A stretch of 39,260 nucleotides of DNA from Patescibacteria group bacterium (GTDB taxonomy: Bacteria; Patescibacteriota; Microgenomatia; JAMCZE01), in contig JAMCZE010000013.1 in the NCBI GenBank assembly GCA_023485845.1, positions 1-39,260 of the forward strand. The letters run 5' to 3'. The notes below the pieces were generated by a model. That model did not search any database and had not been told where the DNA came from. It saw only the letters and a list, made by a program, of their open reading frames with translations. Within the stretch, counting starts at the first letter, position 1; every line of letters begins with the position of its first letter. Below, piece after piece: positions 1-8,964 of this stretch. Made by a program: the position numbers and the translations under genes.

Positions 1-40
<40 letters not shown>

Positions 41-1625
41 CACCCCGGAAGGGGAGTGAAATAGTAACTGAAACCATTGGCTAACAAACAAGTAAAGCAT
101 CTCGTTTCCACTCGATGCTTAATTCAAAAAGCAAAATGCAAAAGTCAAAATTTTTTTGAATTTTGATTTTTAACTTTTGATTTTGAACACCGAGCGGAGG
201 CGAGGTGTGATACTGTGCCTATTGAAGAATGAACCGGTGAGTAGTCGCCAAACTGCGTTTATCTAAGCCACTTTGTGGCGTAAGTGAAGTGAAAGCAAGC
301 TTTAAATGAGCTCCCGATGTTATGTCGGGTTGCAGTTGACGGCTGACCCGAAACCAGGTGAGCTAACCATGAGCAGGGCGAACCCCGACGAAAGTCGGGG
401 GAAGGCCCGAACTCGTCAGGGTTTCAATCCTGTGAGATGACTTGTGGTTAGAGGTTATATGCCTAACGAACCTGGAGATAGCTGGTTCTCCCCGAAATAT
501 ATATAGGTATAGCGTCCATCGTTAAAATTCCGGAGGTAGAGCACTGGATGGTTCCGGCAACGCAAGTTGTCGAGACTAACCAAACTCCGAATGCCGGGAT
601 GGTTGATGGGCAGTCAGAAGGCGACGGCTAAGCGCCGTCCTCTAAAGGGAAACAGCCCAGACTCAAAGCTAAGGTCCCTAAATGGAATCTAAGTTAAAGG
701 ATGTCCGATCTTTAAGACACCCAGGAGGTTGGCTCAGAAGCAGCCATCCTTTAAAGAAAGCGTAACAGCTCACTGGAATAAAGGTCAGGCGCCGAAAATG
801 ATCGGGAATTAAGATTCCTACCGAAGCTTGAGTCCCACGTAGCCCGCAAGGGCGAAGTGGGAGGTAGGGGAGCGTCCCGATCGCAATGAAGTAAAACCGT
901 AAGGTTTGATGGAGCGATCGGGAGTGAGAATGCCGGTATGAGTAGCGTTAAAATCCGGTGCGAACCCGGATCGCCGAAAGTCTAAGGTTTTCCACACAAC
1001 GGCAATCGATGTGGAGTTAGTCGGCCCTAAGCGTGAGCCAAATGGCATAGCGCGATGGATAACGGGTCATTATTCCCGTACAAAGTATTAATCGTTATCA
1101 CCCAAGGAAGGACAAAGTGGAGTGAGCTTGGCCCGCCCAACGAACACGGTGGGTTTAAGTGTTGAAATAGTAGTAAGTGGTAAATCCCTTATTATGTTTA
1201 ATTGAGACACGAATGCTATCCCGCAAGAAATCAAGGAGAGCAAGTGACACTTCGTTTTCAAGAAAATTTTCGTGGGGAGATTAATGTTTTACCGTACCAA
1301 CAACCAACACAGGTGGACTGGTCGAGAAGACCAAGGCGATCGGAAGAACTATGCTTAAGGAACTCGGCAATACAGCTCGGTGTAACTTAGGGAGATACCG
1401 TCCCCGCGAAGCGCAAGCGGAGTGGGGCGCAGCGAGTGATTGCTATCCAACTGTTTAACTAAAACACAGCTCTCTGCAAAGCCGAAAGGCAACGTATAGG
1501 GGGTGACACCTGCCCAGTGCTAGTCGATTAAAGCTGGTGGTGAGATCCGCAAGGGTTGAGCCATTGGTCAAAGTCCTAGTGAACGGCAGCAGTAACTATA
1601 ACTGTTCTATGGTAGCGAAGTTCCT

Positions 1626-2589
1626 CGACAGGGGGCCTTGTGACAATCTAAAGTCACAAGGCGAATTTGGCCATATGCTGGAACATCCGAATAGTATCTT
1701 GCACTACCCGACAAAGTAATATAACATGGATTTATGTCGGGTGATAATGTGACAAGTGCGGACAATCAGCAGGTAACGCTGTATTACTTCACTGGTTTCT
1801 TAACTGGTGAGGGATCAATAAGCCTAATTAAAGCAACTAACAAGAAAGGAGGAAGTGGTTTTTACTATACACCTGATTTAACTATTAGTAATGCCGATTT
1901 AAATCTCTTAAAAGAGGTAAATCGAATTATTGCAGAAAATCTCGGTGTGATTTCTCCAATAAAAGGAGGTTATAACCTCTCGATTCGGGGAAAAGAAAAA
2001 GTAAAAATTGCTCTAACTTTTTTAAGAAAATTCCGGCCAATTGCCGGCAATCTAATTCGAGAGAAATTAACGATTCTCACGAACGGAATTTCGATTCTGG
2101 AAAAGAAAGCCGATCGAAGTGAGATTGAAAAGTTGCGGAAAAGGCTTAGAGAGATAAAAGATACTGCCAAAGCAAGCAGAAATTTTTCTCAATTGAAGCT
2201 GAATCGAAAGAAAATAGGATATTTTCTTGCGGGGATAGTCGATGCGGAAGGATCAATGGGATGGCGAAAATCGGGCGACCGACTACAACCATACTTTTGT
2301 GTCCTAATGCGAGAAGAAGCCATTATCAATTTATTTCTAAAATACTTTGGTTTTGGGCAAAAATACTATCGTCCAGCAGAAAAACTATTTCATTTCGAAA
2401 CAGGTAAAAAAGAGAATGTTTTGCGATTGGCGAATTTCTTTTTAAAAAATTGTCCAGTCCGACTTAATAAAAATATTAGTCGGCTGGAAAATTTACAGCG
2501 GATCCTCAACGACTATATGCCAAAACCCGCCAAGGCGGGTAAGATATAGTCTGAACTCATAAGCAATTATGAGAATTGATAACAGAATG
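1626..2589 (+). other. Group I intron 1 in 23S rRNA (after about E. coli U1943), encodes a LAGLIDADG ORF
   Basis: Removing it restores gaagttcct+tgtcgggt. Exon ends in U, intron ends in G. P1 partner aggggg; core acaatcagcagg; P7 strands caacgactata...aagatatagtctga. Confidence 0.93.
1734..2549 (+). CDS. LAGLIDADG homing endonuclease, intron 1
   Basis: 271 aa; two LAGLIDADG-like motifs (YYFTGFLTGEGSI, GYFLAGIVDAEGSM); inside a group I intron. Confidence 0.9.
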   Translation: MSGDNVTSADNQQVTLYYFTGFLTGEGSISLIKATNKKGGSGFYYTPDLTISNADLNLLKEVNRIIAENLGVISPIKGGYNLSIRGKEKVKIALTFLRKFRPIAGNLIREKLTILTNGISILEKKADRSEIEKLRKRLREIKDTAKASRNFSQLKLNRKKIGYFLAGIVDAEGSMGWRKSGDRLQPYFCVLMREEAIINLFLKYFGFGQKYYRPAEKLFHFETGKKENVLRLANFFLKNCPVRLNKNISRLENLQRILNDYMPKPAKAGKI

Positions 2590-2597
2590 TGTCGGGT

Positions 2598-3045
2598 GAA
2601 TCTTGAAAAAAAGATACACTTGCCCGAATTTACCGGAAGGTAGAGCACTCGGGAATCGCGACCAATTAAAGTTAAACAAAAAGTTCGAAATATTAATCGT
2701 GCAAAGGGTTAAGAGTGTAAAACTTGACTAAATGCTGGAAACTTTGGCAATCTGGTGCTACTATAAAAGATAGTGACAATGCAGTCCAGTACAAACAATC
2801 AGCAGGAAAGACCGGAAGTGAATAAATATACTGTTTTTGGTCTATTAACGGCGCTTTTTGTGTACATGTTGTTTCTTGAGATTGGTAAATTTTATTTGCC
2901 AACTTACTACAATGATATGGTGTACAGAGTAGTACAAATTGTTTTATCGTTAGCCGTTTTTAGATTTATTAGCAATAAATTTCACTTCTAGAATCCCCAG
3001 AGACTATACGTCAAGGCCGAAAGGATAAGATATAGTCCACAAATG
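2598..3045 (+). other. Group I intron 2 in 23S rRNA (after about E. coli U1951)
   Basis: Removing it restores tgtcgggt+aagttccgacccgcacg. P1: exon tcgggt pairs with intron gcccga with U.G at the splice site; core acaatcagcaggaaag; P7 strands agagactatacg...aagatatagtcc; terminal G. Confidence 0.93.
2773..2991 (+). CDS. Small putative membrane protein in intron 2
   Basis: 72-aa ORF (GTG start) filling the peripheral loop of intron 2; two hydrophobic segments (VFGLLTALFVYMLFLEIGKFYL, YRVVQIVLSLAVFRFI); no LAGLIDADG or GIY-YIG motif. Confidence 0.45.
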   Translation: MTMQSSTNNQQERPEVNKYTVFGLLTALFVYMLFLEIGKFYLPTYYNDMVYRVVQIVLSLAVFRFISNKFHF

Positions 3046-3143
3046 AAGTTCCGACCCGCACGAAAGGTAGAATGAGATAGCGACTGTCTTAAGCATAGGT
3101 CCGGCGAAATTGAAATGGCTGTGAAGATGCGGCCTAGTCATGC

Positions 3144-3176
<33 letters not shown>

Positions 3177-3438
3177 ACTTGACACTGTTGAATTTGTTTT
3201 CATTGTCTAGCAATAGGTGGGAGTCCTCGGCGCAAGCCGGGACAACAATGTAAGACCACTCTTGAGGACCAAGGAGACTAATTTTGTCGCCGACAAAGAA
3301 TCGGCCGAAAGACAATGTCTGGCGGGCAGTTTAACTGGGGAGGTTGACTCCTAAATTGTAACGGAGTCGTACAAAGGTACTCTAGCTCCGGATGGAAATC
3401 GGAGTGATAGCGCAAACGCATAAGAGTGCTTGACTGCG

Positions 3439-3470
<32 letters not shown>

Positions 3471-3512
3471 TGTTAGTGATCTGGCCATTGCTTACTGATA
3501 AGCATGGAGCTT

Positions 3513-3545
<33 letters not shown>

Positions 3546-3599
3546 GATCGCATCCAAGCGTCCACAGCGACGATGCGGTTTGGCACCTCGATGTCGGCT

Positions 3600-4389
3600 A
3601 TGCGCAATGTGCGCAGGGGCCCTCCCGACGGAAACGTCGGGATGAAAATTTAGCTCATAACGGTGGAACCCCCGACACACGCTACTTTGTTAAAATGGTG
3701 TGTATGGGCAATACCGTGGGAAGTCGAGGAGTTTTAACGGCAAGACAAAGGGAAATTTTGATTGGTACTCTTCTTGGAGATGGCCATCTCGAGAAGAACG
3801 GCCAATATACACGCTTGCGTGTTGATCATTATGATAAGCACAAAGCATATGTGTTTTGGTTGGCGCAAGAGTTTTTGCCATTTTCTTTAAAACCTCGCCG
3901 AATTTTGGAGAGGGACAAAAGGAACGGAAAAATTTATTCGAGATGGCATTTTTCAACACGAAGTTTGCCGATTTTTGACGAGTTTCGAGAACTGTTTTAT
4001 TCCGAGAAGAAAAAGATAATTTCGAGATCGTTGATAAATATGGTTAGCCCTTTGGCACTTGCAATTTGGTATATGGATGACGGATTTAAAAGGAAGGACT
4101 CGAGAGGGTTTTACCTTTGCACGTCATCTTTTACCATAGAAGAACAGGACTTGTTACAAGAGATTTTGCGGAAACGTTTCGATTTGGGAACAAAAATTCA
4201 CTTTCAGCATCAGCTGGGGAGAATTTTCATCCCGTCAGCCTCCGCAGTTAGATTTAATACTCTTGTTAAGCCTTACGTTCTTCCTGTATTTAACTACAAA
4301 CTCCTTTGACCCTGTAACGACTACACGCTAGACTCCGGTTATTTCGGAGATGGTATAGTCTAACCCTTATAGAGATATAAGATAAGTTG
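3600..4389 (+). other. Group I intron 3 in 23S rRNA (after about E. coli U2511), encodes a LAGLIDADG ORF
   Basis: Removing it restores gatgtcggct+catcctatcctggggctgaag. Core elements aacggtggaaccc / gggcaataccgtgggaag and aacgactacacg / gatggtatagtctaa; terminal G. Confidence 0.92.
3695..4309 (+). CDS. LAGLIDADG homing endonuclease, intron 3
   Basis: 204 aa; motifs ILIGTLLGDGHLEK and LALAIWYMDDGFKR. Confidence 0.92.
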   Translation: MVCMGNTVGSRGVLTARQREILIGTLLGDGHLEKNGQYTRLRVDHYDKHKAYVFWLAQEFLPFSLKPRRILERDKRNGKIYSRWHFSTRSLPIFDEFRELFYSEKKKIISRSLINMVSPLALAIWYMDDGFKRKDSRGFYLCTSSFTIEEQDLLQEILRKRFDLGTKIHFQHQLGRIFIPSASAVRFNTLVKPYVLPVFNYKLL

Positions 4390-4879
4390 CATCCTATCCT
4401 GGGGCTGAAGTAGGTCCCAAGGGTCCGGCTGTTCGCCGGTTAAAAGGGTACGCGAGCTGGGTTCAGAGCGTCGTAAGACAGCTCGGACTCTATCCGGCAT
4501 GACCGTAGGAATTTTGAGGGGAGTTCTCCACAGTACGAGAGGACCTGGAGGAACGAATCCCTGGTGTGCCAGTTGTCCCGTCAGGGGCACCGCTGGGTAG
4601 CTACATTCGGATCGGATAAGCGCTGAATGCATCTAAGTGCCAAGCCGACCCCAAGATTAAAATTCCACCCCGCGAAGCCGCAAGGCGTAGTGGGGAAAGA
4701 CCCCCCGTAGACTACGGGGTTAATAGGCGGCAAGTGTAAGCACCGTAAGGTGTTCAGCTTAGTCGTACTAATTGGTCAATTGTAGATTTTTAAGCCCCGA
4801 TTTAATCGGGGTAGCTGTAAAGAAAACCTTCTATTCGCTTTTCAGGGAGCAAAAGAAAAAACTAACGGAGATTTTGTAT

Positions 4880-5012
4880 TGAAATCTGTCGGTCTCTGGA
4901 GCAGGGTGGAACTACCCTATACCATACCGAACTAGGAAGTAAAACGCCCTAGCGCTGACAATACTTGAGAGGAAACTCTCTGGGAAGATAAGTCGAGGCC
5001 GGTGGATTTGAC
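4880..5012 (+). rRNA. rrf: 5S ribosomal RNA (boundaries approximate)
   Basis: ccataccgaactaggaagtaaaacgccctagcgctgacaatact matches the 5S core; aaatctgtcgg pairs with ccggtggattt; an outer 13-bp stem cggagattttgta/tacaaaatttccg followed by tttttt brackets it. Confidence 0.88.
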
Positions 5013-5048
5013 TACAAAATTTCCGTTTTTTCGTGCTATTATTACCTG

Positions 5049-5993
5049 GTGAAAAAACTGTTAATTTTTCTCCTAGTTCTAACCGCAGCCGGAGTGGGAA
5101 TTTGGTTTAAATTTCTATCCCCGGTTTCGACGCAGGCGAGAGCCCAGATTATTTCTTCTCCCAACACTATTTCGTTTTCCGACATGGCTAATAAGGCGGC
5201 AGGAGCTGGGCTGGTGCGCAGCGGCGTGGCTCTCAAATTGATTCTTTGGGCTCACGGTCATGACACCAATTTTGCCGCTGGGGGCTACGAGCTGGCCCCG
5301 AACATGACGGCTTTTCAAACGGCTGATGCTCTTATTTCCGGTCCGCAGTTAATCTGGGTGGAGATTGTCCCCGGACTGCGCAAGGAGCAAATGGCGGAAA
5401 AACTTCAAGCGAAATTCTCGTCTTGGACGGCCCAGGACGTGGCCGACTTTGAGAGTTTTCCTGAGGGGCAGTATTTCCCTGACACCTATTTAATTCCTAG
5501 AAACGCCACTGGCAAAGAGGTGGGCCAGCGGATGGTTGACCATTTTAATGAGGTCTTCGCCCCTTATGCAGCCAAGTTTTTGGCGCAGAATATCAAAAAC
5601 GACACCGCCATTAAGATTGCCTCAATTATTCAGCGGGAAGCGGCGGGCAATGGCGATATGCCGATTATTGCCGGCATCATTTGGAACCGGCTTTTGAAGG
5701 GGATGGCCCTGCAGATTGACGCGGAAATCCAATATGCCAAGGGAAAGGTTGGCAACCAGTGGTGGAGCCACGTTTCTCCGGCAGACTTAAAGATTGATTC
5801 ACCGTATAACAGCTATCTTTATAAAGGTCTGCCGCCAACACCGATTGCCAACCCGGGCTTGCCAGCCATTGACGCTGTTTTAAATTCGGCCCAAACCGAC
5901 TGCCTCTATTATCTTCATGATTCCTCCGGTCAAATTCACTGTTCACCCACTTATGCCGGTCACCTGGAGAATATTAAGAAGTTTCTGGAGTAA
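5049..5993 (+). CDS. mltG: Endolytic murein transglycosylase MltG/YceG family
   Basis: N-terminal TM segment; IASIIQREA, AGIIWNRL, LQIDAEIQYA, SPYNSYLYKGLPPTPIANPG typical of YceG. Confidence 0.92.
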   Translation: MKKLLIFLLVLTAAGVGIWFKFLSPVSTQARAQIISSPNTISFSDMANKAAGAGLVRSGVALKLILWAHGHDTNFAAGGYELAPNMTAFQTADALISGPQLIWVEIVPGLRKEQMAEKLQAKFSSWTAQDVADFESFPEGQYFPDTYLIPRNATGKEVGQRMVDHFNEVFAPYAAKFLAQNIKNDTAIKIASIIQREAAGNGDMPIIAGIIWNRLLKGMALQIDAEIQYAKGKVGNQWWSHVSPADLKIDSPYNSYLYKGLPPTPIANPGLPAIDAVLNSAQTDCLYYLHDSSGQIHCSPTYAGHLENIKKFLE

Positions 5994-6237
5994 TTTCGCT
6001 AATCCGGTAGTGAAGCGGGGTTTTATGCGTGGAATCGGCGGTAACAGTGATTACCACTTGTCGGCAACAAGGGAGAATAACCTTTTCAGTTAAGGACATT
6101 TCTCGTTTCATCAGTTTATCTGCCTGTTGCTGAGCAACTTTTCCCACTGCAGTGGCAGCTGCCACTAGCTCTTGTTGTTCACTCGAATTTGCCCAACCCA
6201 TCATGATATTATTATCATAACAATATGGATGTTTCAA
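5974..6237 (-). CDS. Small hypothetical protein
   Basis: Open frame filling an otherwise empty divergent gap; start may be internal. Confidence 0.35.
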   Translation of the reverse strand: MKHPYCYDNNIMMGWANSSEQQELVAAATAVGKVAQQQADKLMKREMSLTEKVILPCCRQVVITVTADSTHKTPLHYRISEITPETS

Positions 6238-7118
6238 TAGTCATTGTTTCCTACAACGCCTCCGGCTATCTAAAAGAGTGCCTTGATTCAATTTTCCAAT
6301 TCACTAAAAATATTAAATTTGAAGTAATTGTGGTCGATAACGCCAGCAGTGACGATTCACTTACTGTCGCTAAGTCATATGGCAAAAAAGTTACCGTGAT
6401 TGCCAACCCGGACAACCGGGGATTCGGGGCGGGAGTAAACACGGGGATTAAAAAAGCCACCGGAGAATATATTTTGGTTCTTAATCCGGATGTTAGATTC
6501 CTCGATGATGCCATCTCTGCGATGCTAACTTTTATGGGCCAACACTCTGACGTTGGGCTGGCTTCCTGTCAATTTCTAGACGGCCTGCCGGCCGGCAGGC
6601 ATGGTGAACAAAAAATGTTAGCAAACGGCGGCTATTTTCCCACCCTGCCGCGTCTTCTATGTTGGGCATTTTTTATAAGAATCCCTACTGCATATCACCT
6701 GCGTGCTAAAAGCTCTAAGCTACAAGCTACCAGCTATCTTGATTGGGTGACCGGTTCCTTTATGTTTGTCCGCCGGGAAGTTATTGACAAAGTCGGCTTG
6801 CTAGACGAAAACATTTTTATGTATGGGGAAGAGGTGGAGTGGCAATATCGGATCAATTCCGCCGGCTGGCGGATTGGCTACACCACGACCACCAAGGTCA
6901 TTCATCATGAACGGGGGAGCCAGGGGGGGCTGCCGCGGGGAGCCATTTTGGGCGAGTTTAAGGGTCTAAAATATATCTACGGCAAACATTTTCCCGGCGG
7001 CAAACAAATTGTCGTGGGAGCAATTCTTGATGCTGCCGCTTTTTTGCGCGTCATCTTCTGGCTCGCGCGTCTAAAACTCGCCATGGCCAAAATTTATCTG
7101 GAAGCTCTGTTTTTATGA
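6225..7118 (+). CDS. GT2 family glycosyltransferase
   Basis: VSIVIVSYNASGYLKECLDSI, VVDNASSDDS, NRGFGAGVNTGI, LDWVTGSFMFVRREV. Confidence 0.93.
   Translation: MDVSIVIVSYNASGYLKECLDSIFQFTKNIKFEVIVVDNASSDDSLTVAKSYGKKVTVIANPDNRGFGAGVNTGIKKATGEYILVLNPDVRFLDDAISAMLTFMGQHSDVGLASCQFLDGLPAGRHGEQKMLANGGYFPTLPRLLCWAFFIRIPTAYHLRAKSSKLQATSYLDWVTGSFMFVRREVIDKVGLLDENIFMYGEEVEWQYRINSAGWRIGYTTTTKVIHHERGSQGGLPRGAILGEFKGLKYIYGKHFPGGKQIVVGAILDAAAFLRVIFWLARLKLAMAKIYLEALFL
6583..6600. repeat. 18-bp perfect palindrome inside a GT2 gene
   Basis: gcctgccggccggcaggc, encodes LPAGR(H)G. Confidence 0.9.
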
Positions 7119-8074
7119 TTAGTGTTGTTGTTCCCAATTTTAATGGGGGAGAGCAGTTGGCGAAAAATTTGCCGAGGCTGTTGGCATTGCTGAAAAAATC
7201 CGGCCTGGATTATGAGGTCATCGTCTCTGACGATGCCAGCACGGATGATTCTATTGCTCTCCTGTCAGGGTTCCACCCTGTCAGGCTGGTGACAAGTTCG
7301 GTAAATACTGGTTTTGCCGGCAACGTGGACCGGGGAATTAGAGAAGCGAAAGGAGAGGTCATTTTTACGATTAAAACAGATTCTGTGCCGAAATCAGCCG
7401 ATTATTTCCAGCTAATGCTGGAGCACTTCGACAATAAACGAGTTTTTTCTGTTTCCGCTGCCCTGGAAACTATCGAGCAGGGAAAAAAAGAAATTCGGGG
7501 TCAAGGTGTCCTAATTTTCTTTCGGGGTCTTTTCCTTCACTTTCGAACTTATGATGATTACTGTCGATGGTTTGGCACTATGAGAACGACCCGATGGTTG
7601 CAACAGGTTGGACTCCTGCCCAAAAGATTGCCGCCACCGGATCCAAGATATTCTGCTTGGTCTGATGGCAGCGCCAGCGCGTTCCGGCGTGATCTGTATC
7701 TGAAGATTGGCGGCTTTGATAAGCTATATAACCCTTTCTATTGGGAGGACACAGACCTGGGATATCGAGCTTGGAAGGCGGGTTATCAAATTGATTTTGA
7801 ACCGAAAGCAAGTCTCCTGCATGATTTTGAATCCGGAGTAATTGGCAAACACTATACAAAAGAGCAGATTAGATTAATTTCCCTGCGTAATCAGTTTGTT
7901 TTTGTTTGGAAAAATTCGGATATACATCATCTAATCCTGCATTGTTTATGGTTACCTTACCATGTGGTGGTGGCGTTGAAAAATCAAAATTGGCAATTTT
8001 TTGCGGCTTTTTGGCAGGCATTTTGGAAATGCCCGCAGATTTTGGAAGCGCGATGGCGACAGAAATTTCAATAA
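7115..8074 (+). CDS. GT2 family glycosyltransferase
   Basis: ISVVVPNFNGGEQL, SDDASTDDS, YWEDTDLGYRAWKAG. Confidence 0.92.
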   Translation: MISVVVPNFNGGEQLAKNLPRLLALLKKSGLDYEVIVSDDASTDDSIALLSGFHPVRLVTSSVNTGFAGNVDRGIREAKGEVIFTIKTDSVPKSADYFQLMLEHFDNKRVFSVSAALETIEQGKKEIRGQGVLIFFRGLFLHFRTYDDYCRWFGTMRTTRWLQQVGLLPKRLPPPDPRYSAWSDGSASAFRRDLYLKIGGFDKLYNPFYWEDTDLGYRAWKAGYQIDFEPKASLLHDFESGVIGKHYTKEQIRLISLRNQFVFVWKNSDIHHLILHCLWLPYHVVVALKNQNWQFFAAFWQAFWKCPQILEARWRQKFQ

Positions 8075-8964
8075 TCATCGTTGCCTATAACCGTCTAGAT
8101 TTAGTAAAAGTGTGCTTGGCGCGAGTTAGGAAATTCATGCCAAGCAAAGCGGAAGTGGTGTTTGTGGATAATGGTTCTACCGAAGATGTTTTTGGCTTCG
8201 CGAAAAGGGAGTTTCCGGAATTTCGCCTGGTGAAAACCCGGAGTAATCTAGGCTTTGCTAAGGGATATAACTTGGGGATGAGAAGGTCGCACGGAAAGTA
8301 TCTACTTCTTTTGAATACAGACGCCTTTCTGGAAAGCAAAGTGATAGAGGAACTCTTAGCATTTCTTCAGAATCATCCTGGTGCTGGGGTGGTGGCGCCG
8401 AGACTTTGCAATATTGACGGCTCAATTCAACCGTCAGCCGGCCATTTTGCCAATTTGCCACAAATTTTTTTAATGATGACTTTTATTGATAATTTACCAA
8501 TAGTAAGAATGGTGGCGCCATCAATTCATGTGCGCTATTTACCGGCTTTTTCTGAGGTCAGGACTTTTGATTGGGTGGCTGGGGCCTGTCTGCTTATTCC
8601 CAGAGAAGTCTTCCAAAAAACCGGTGGTTTTGATGAAAGAATATTTATGTATGGGGAGGAGGTGGAGTGGCTTTATCGTATTAATAAAGCTGGGTGGAAG
8701 ATTTACTATGATCCAAAAACGAAGGTGGCTCATGTTGGTTTTGCCAGCAGTGATGAAGCAAGTGGAGCCGTCAAGGAAATGGAAAGTTTCATTTTTTTCT
8801 ACCGAAAACATAAACCCCAGTGGCAACTGCCGATCCTGGTGGGGCTGCTCGTTGTTGGGTGTCTCCTAAGAGTTTTCCGAGGAATTCTTTTTCCAAAAAA
8901 GAGATGGATGGTCAAGGCCTATTTGGTGGCCCTTAAAGAGGTCCTTCGCCACGCTTTCCGATGA
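8053..8964 (+). CDS. GT2 family glycosyltransferase
   Basis: ISIIIVAYNRLDLV, VFVDNGSTEDV, NLGFAKGYNLGM, DWVAGACLLIPREVF; start trimmed from the ORF-track start to MATEIS. Confidence 0.9.
   Translation: MATEISIIIVAYNRLDLVKVCLARVRKFMPSKAEVVFVDNGSTEDVFGFAKREFPEFRLVKTRSNLGFAKGYNLGMRRSHGKYLLLLNTDAFLESKVIEELLAFLQNHPGAGVVAPRLCNIDGSIQPSAGHFANLPQIFLMMTFIDNLPIVRMVAPSIHVRYLPAFSEVRTFDWVAGACLLIPREVFQKTGGFDERIFMYGEEVEWLYRINKAGWKIYYDPKTKVAHVGFASSDEASGAVKEMESFIFFYRKHKPQWQLPILVGLLVVGCLLRVFRGILFPKKRWMVKAYLVALKEVLRHAFR

Noticed and set aside
818-1719. ORFs 818-1048(-), 1202-1390(+), 1537-1719(+) and later 4360-4632(-)
   Set aside because: They lie in conserved 23S rRNA sequence; chance frames in structural RNA.
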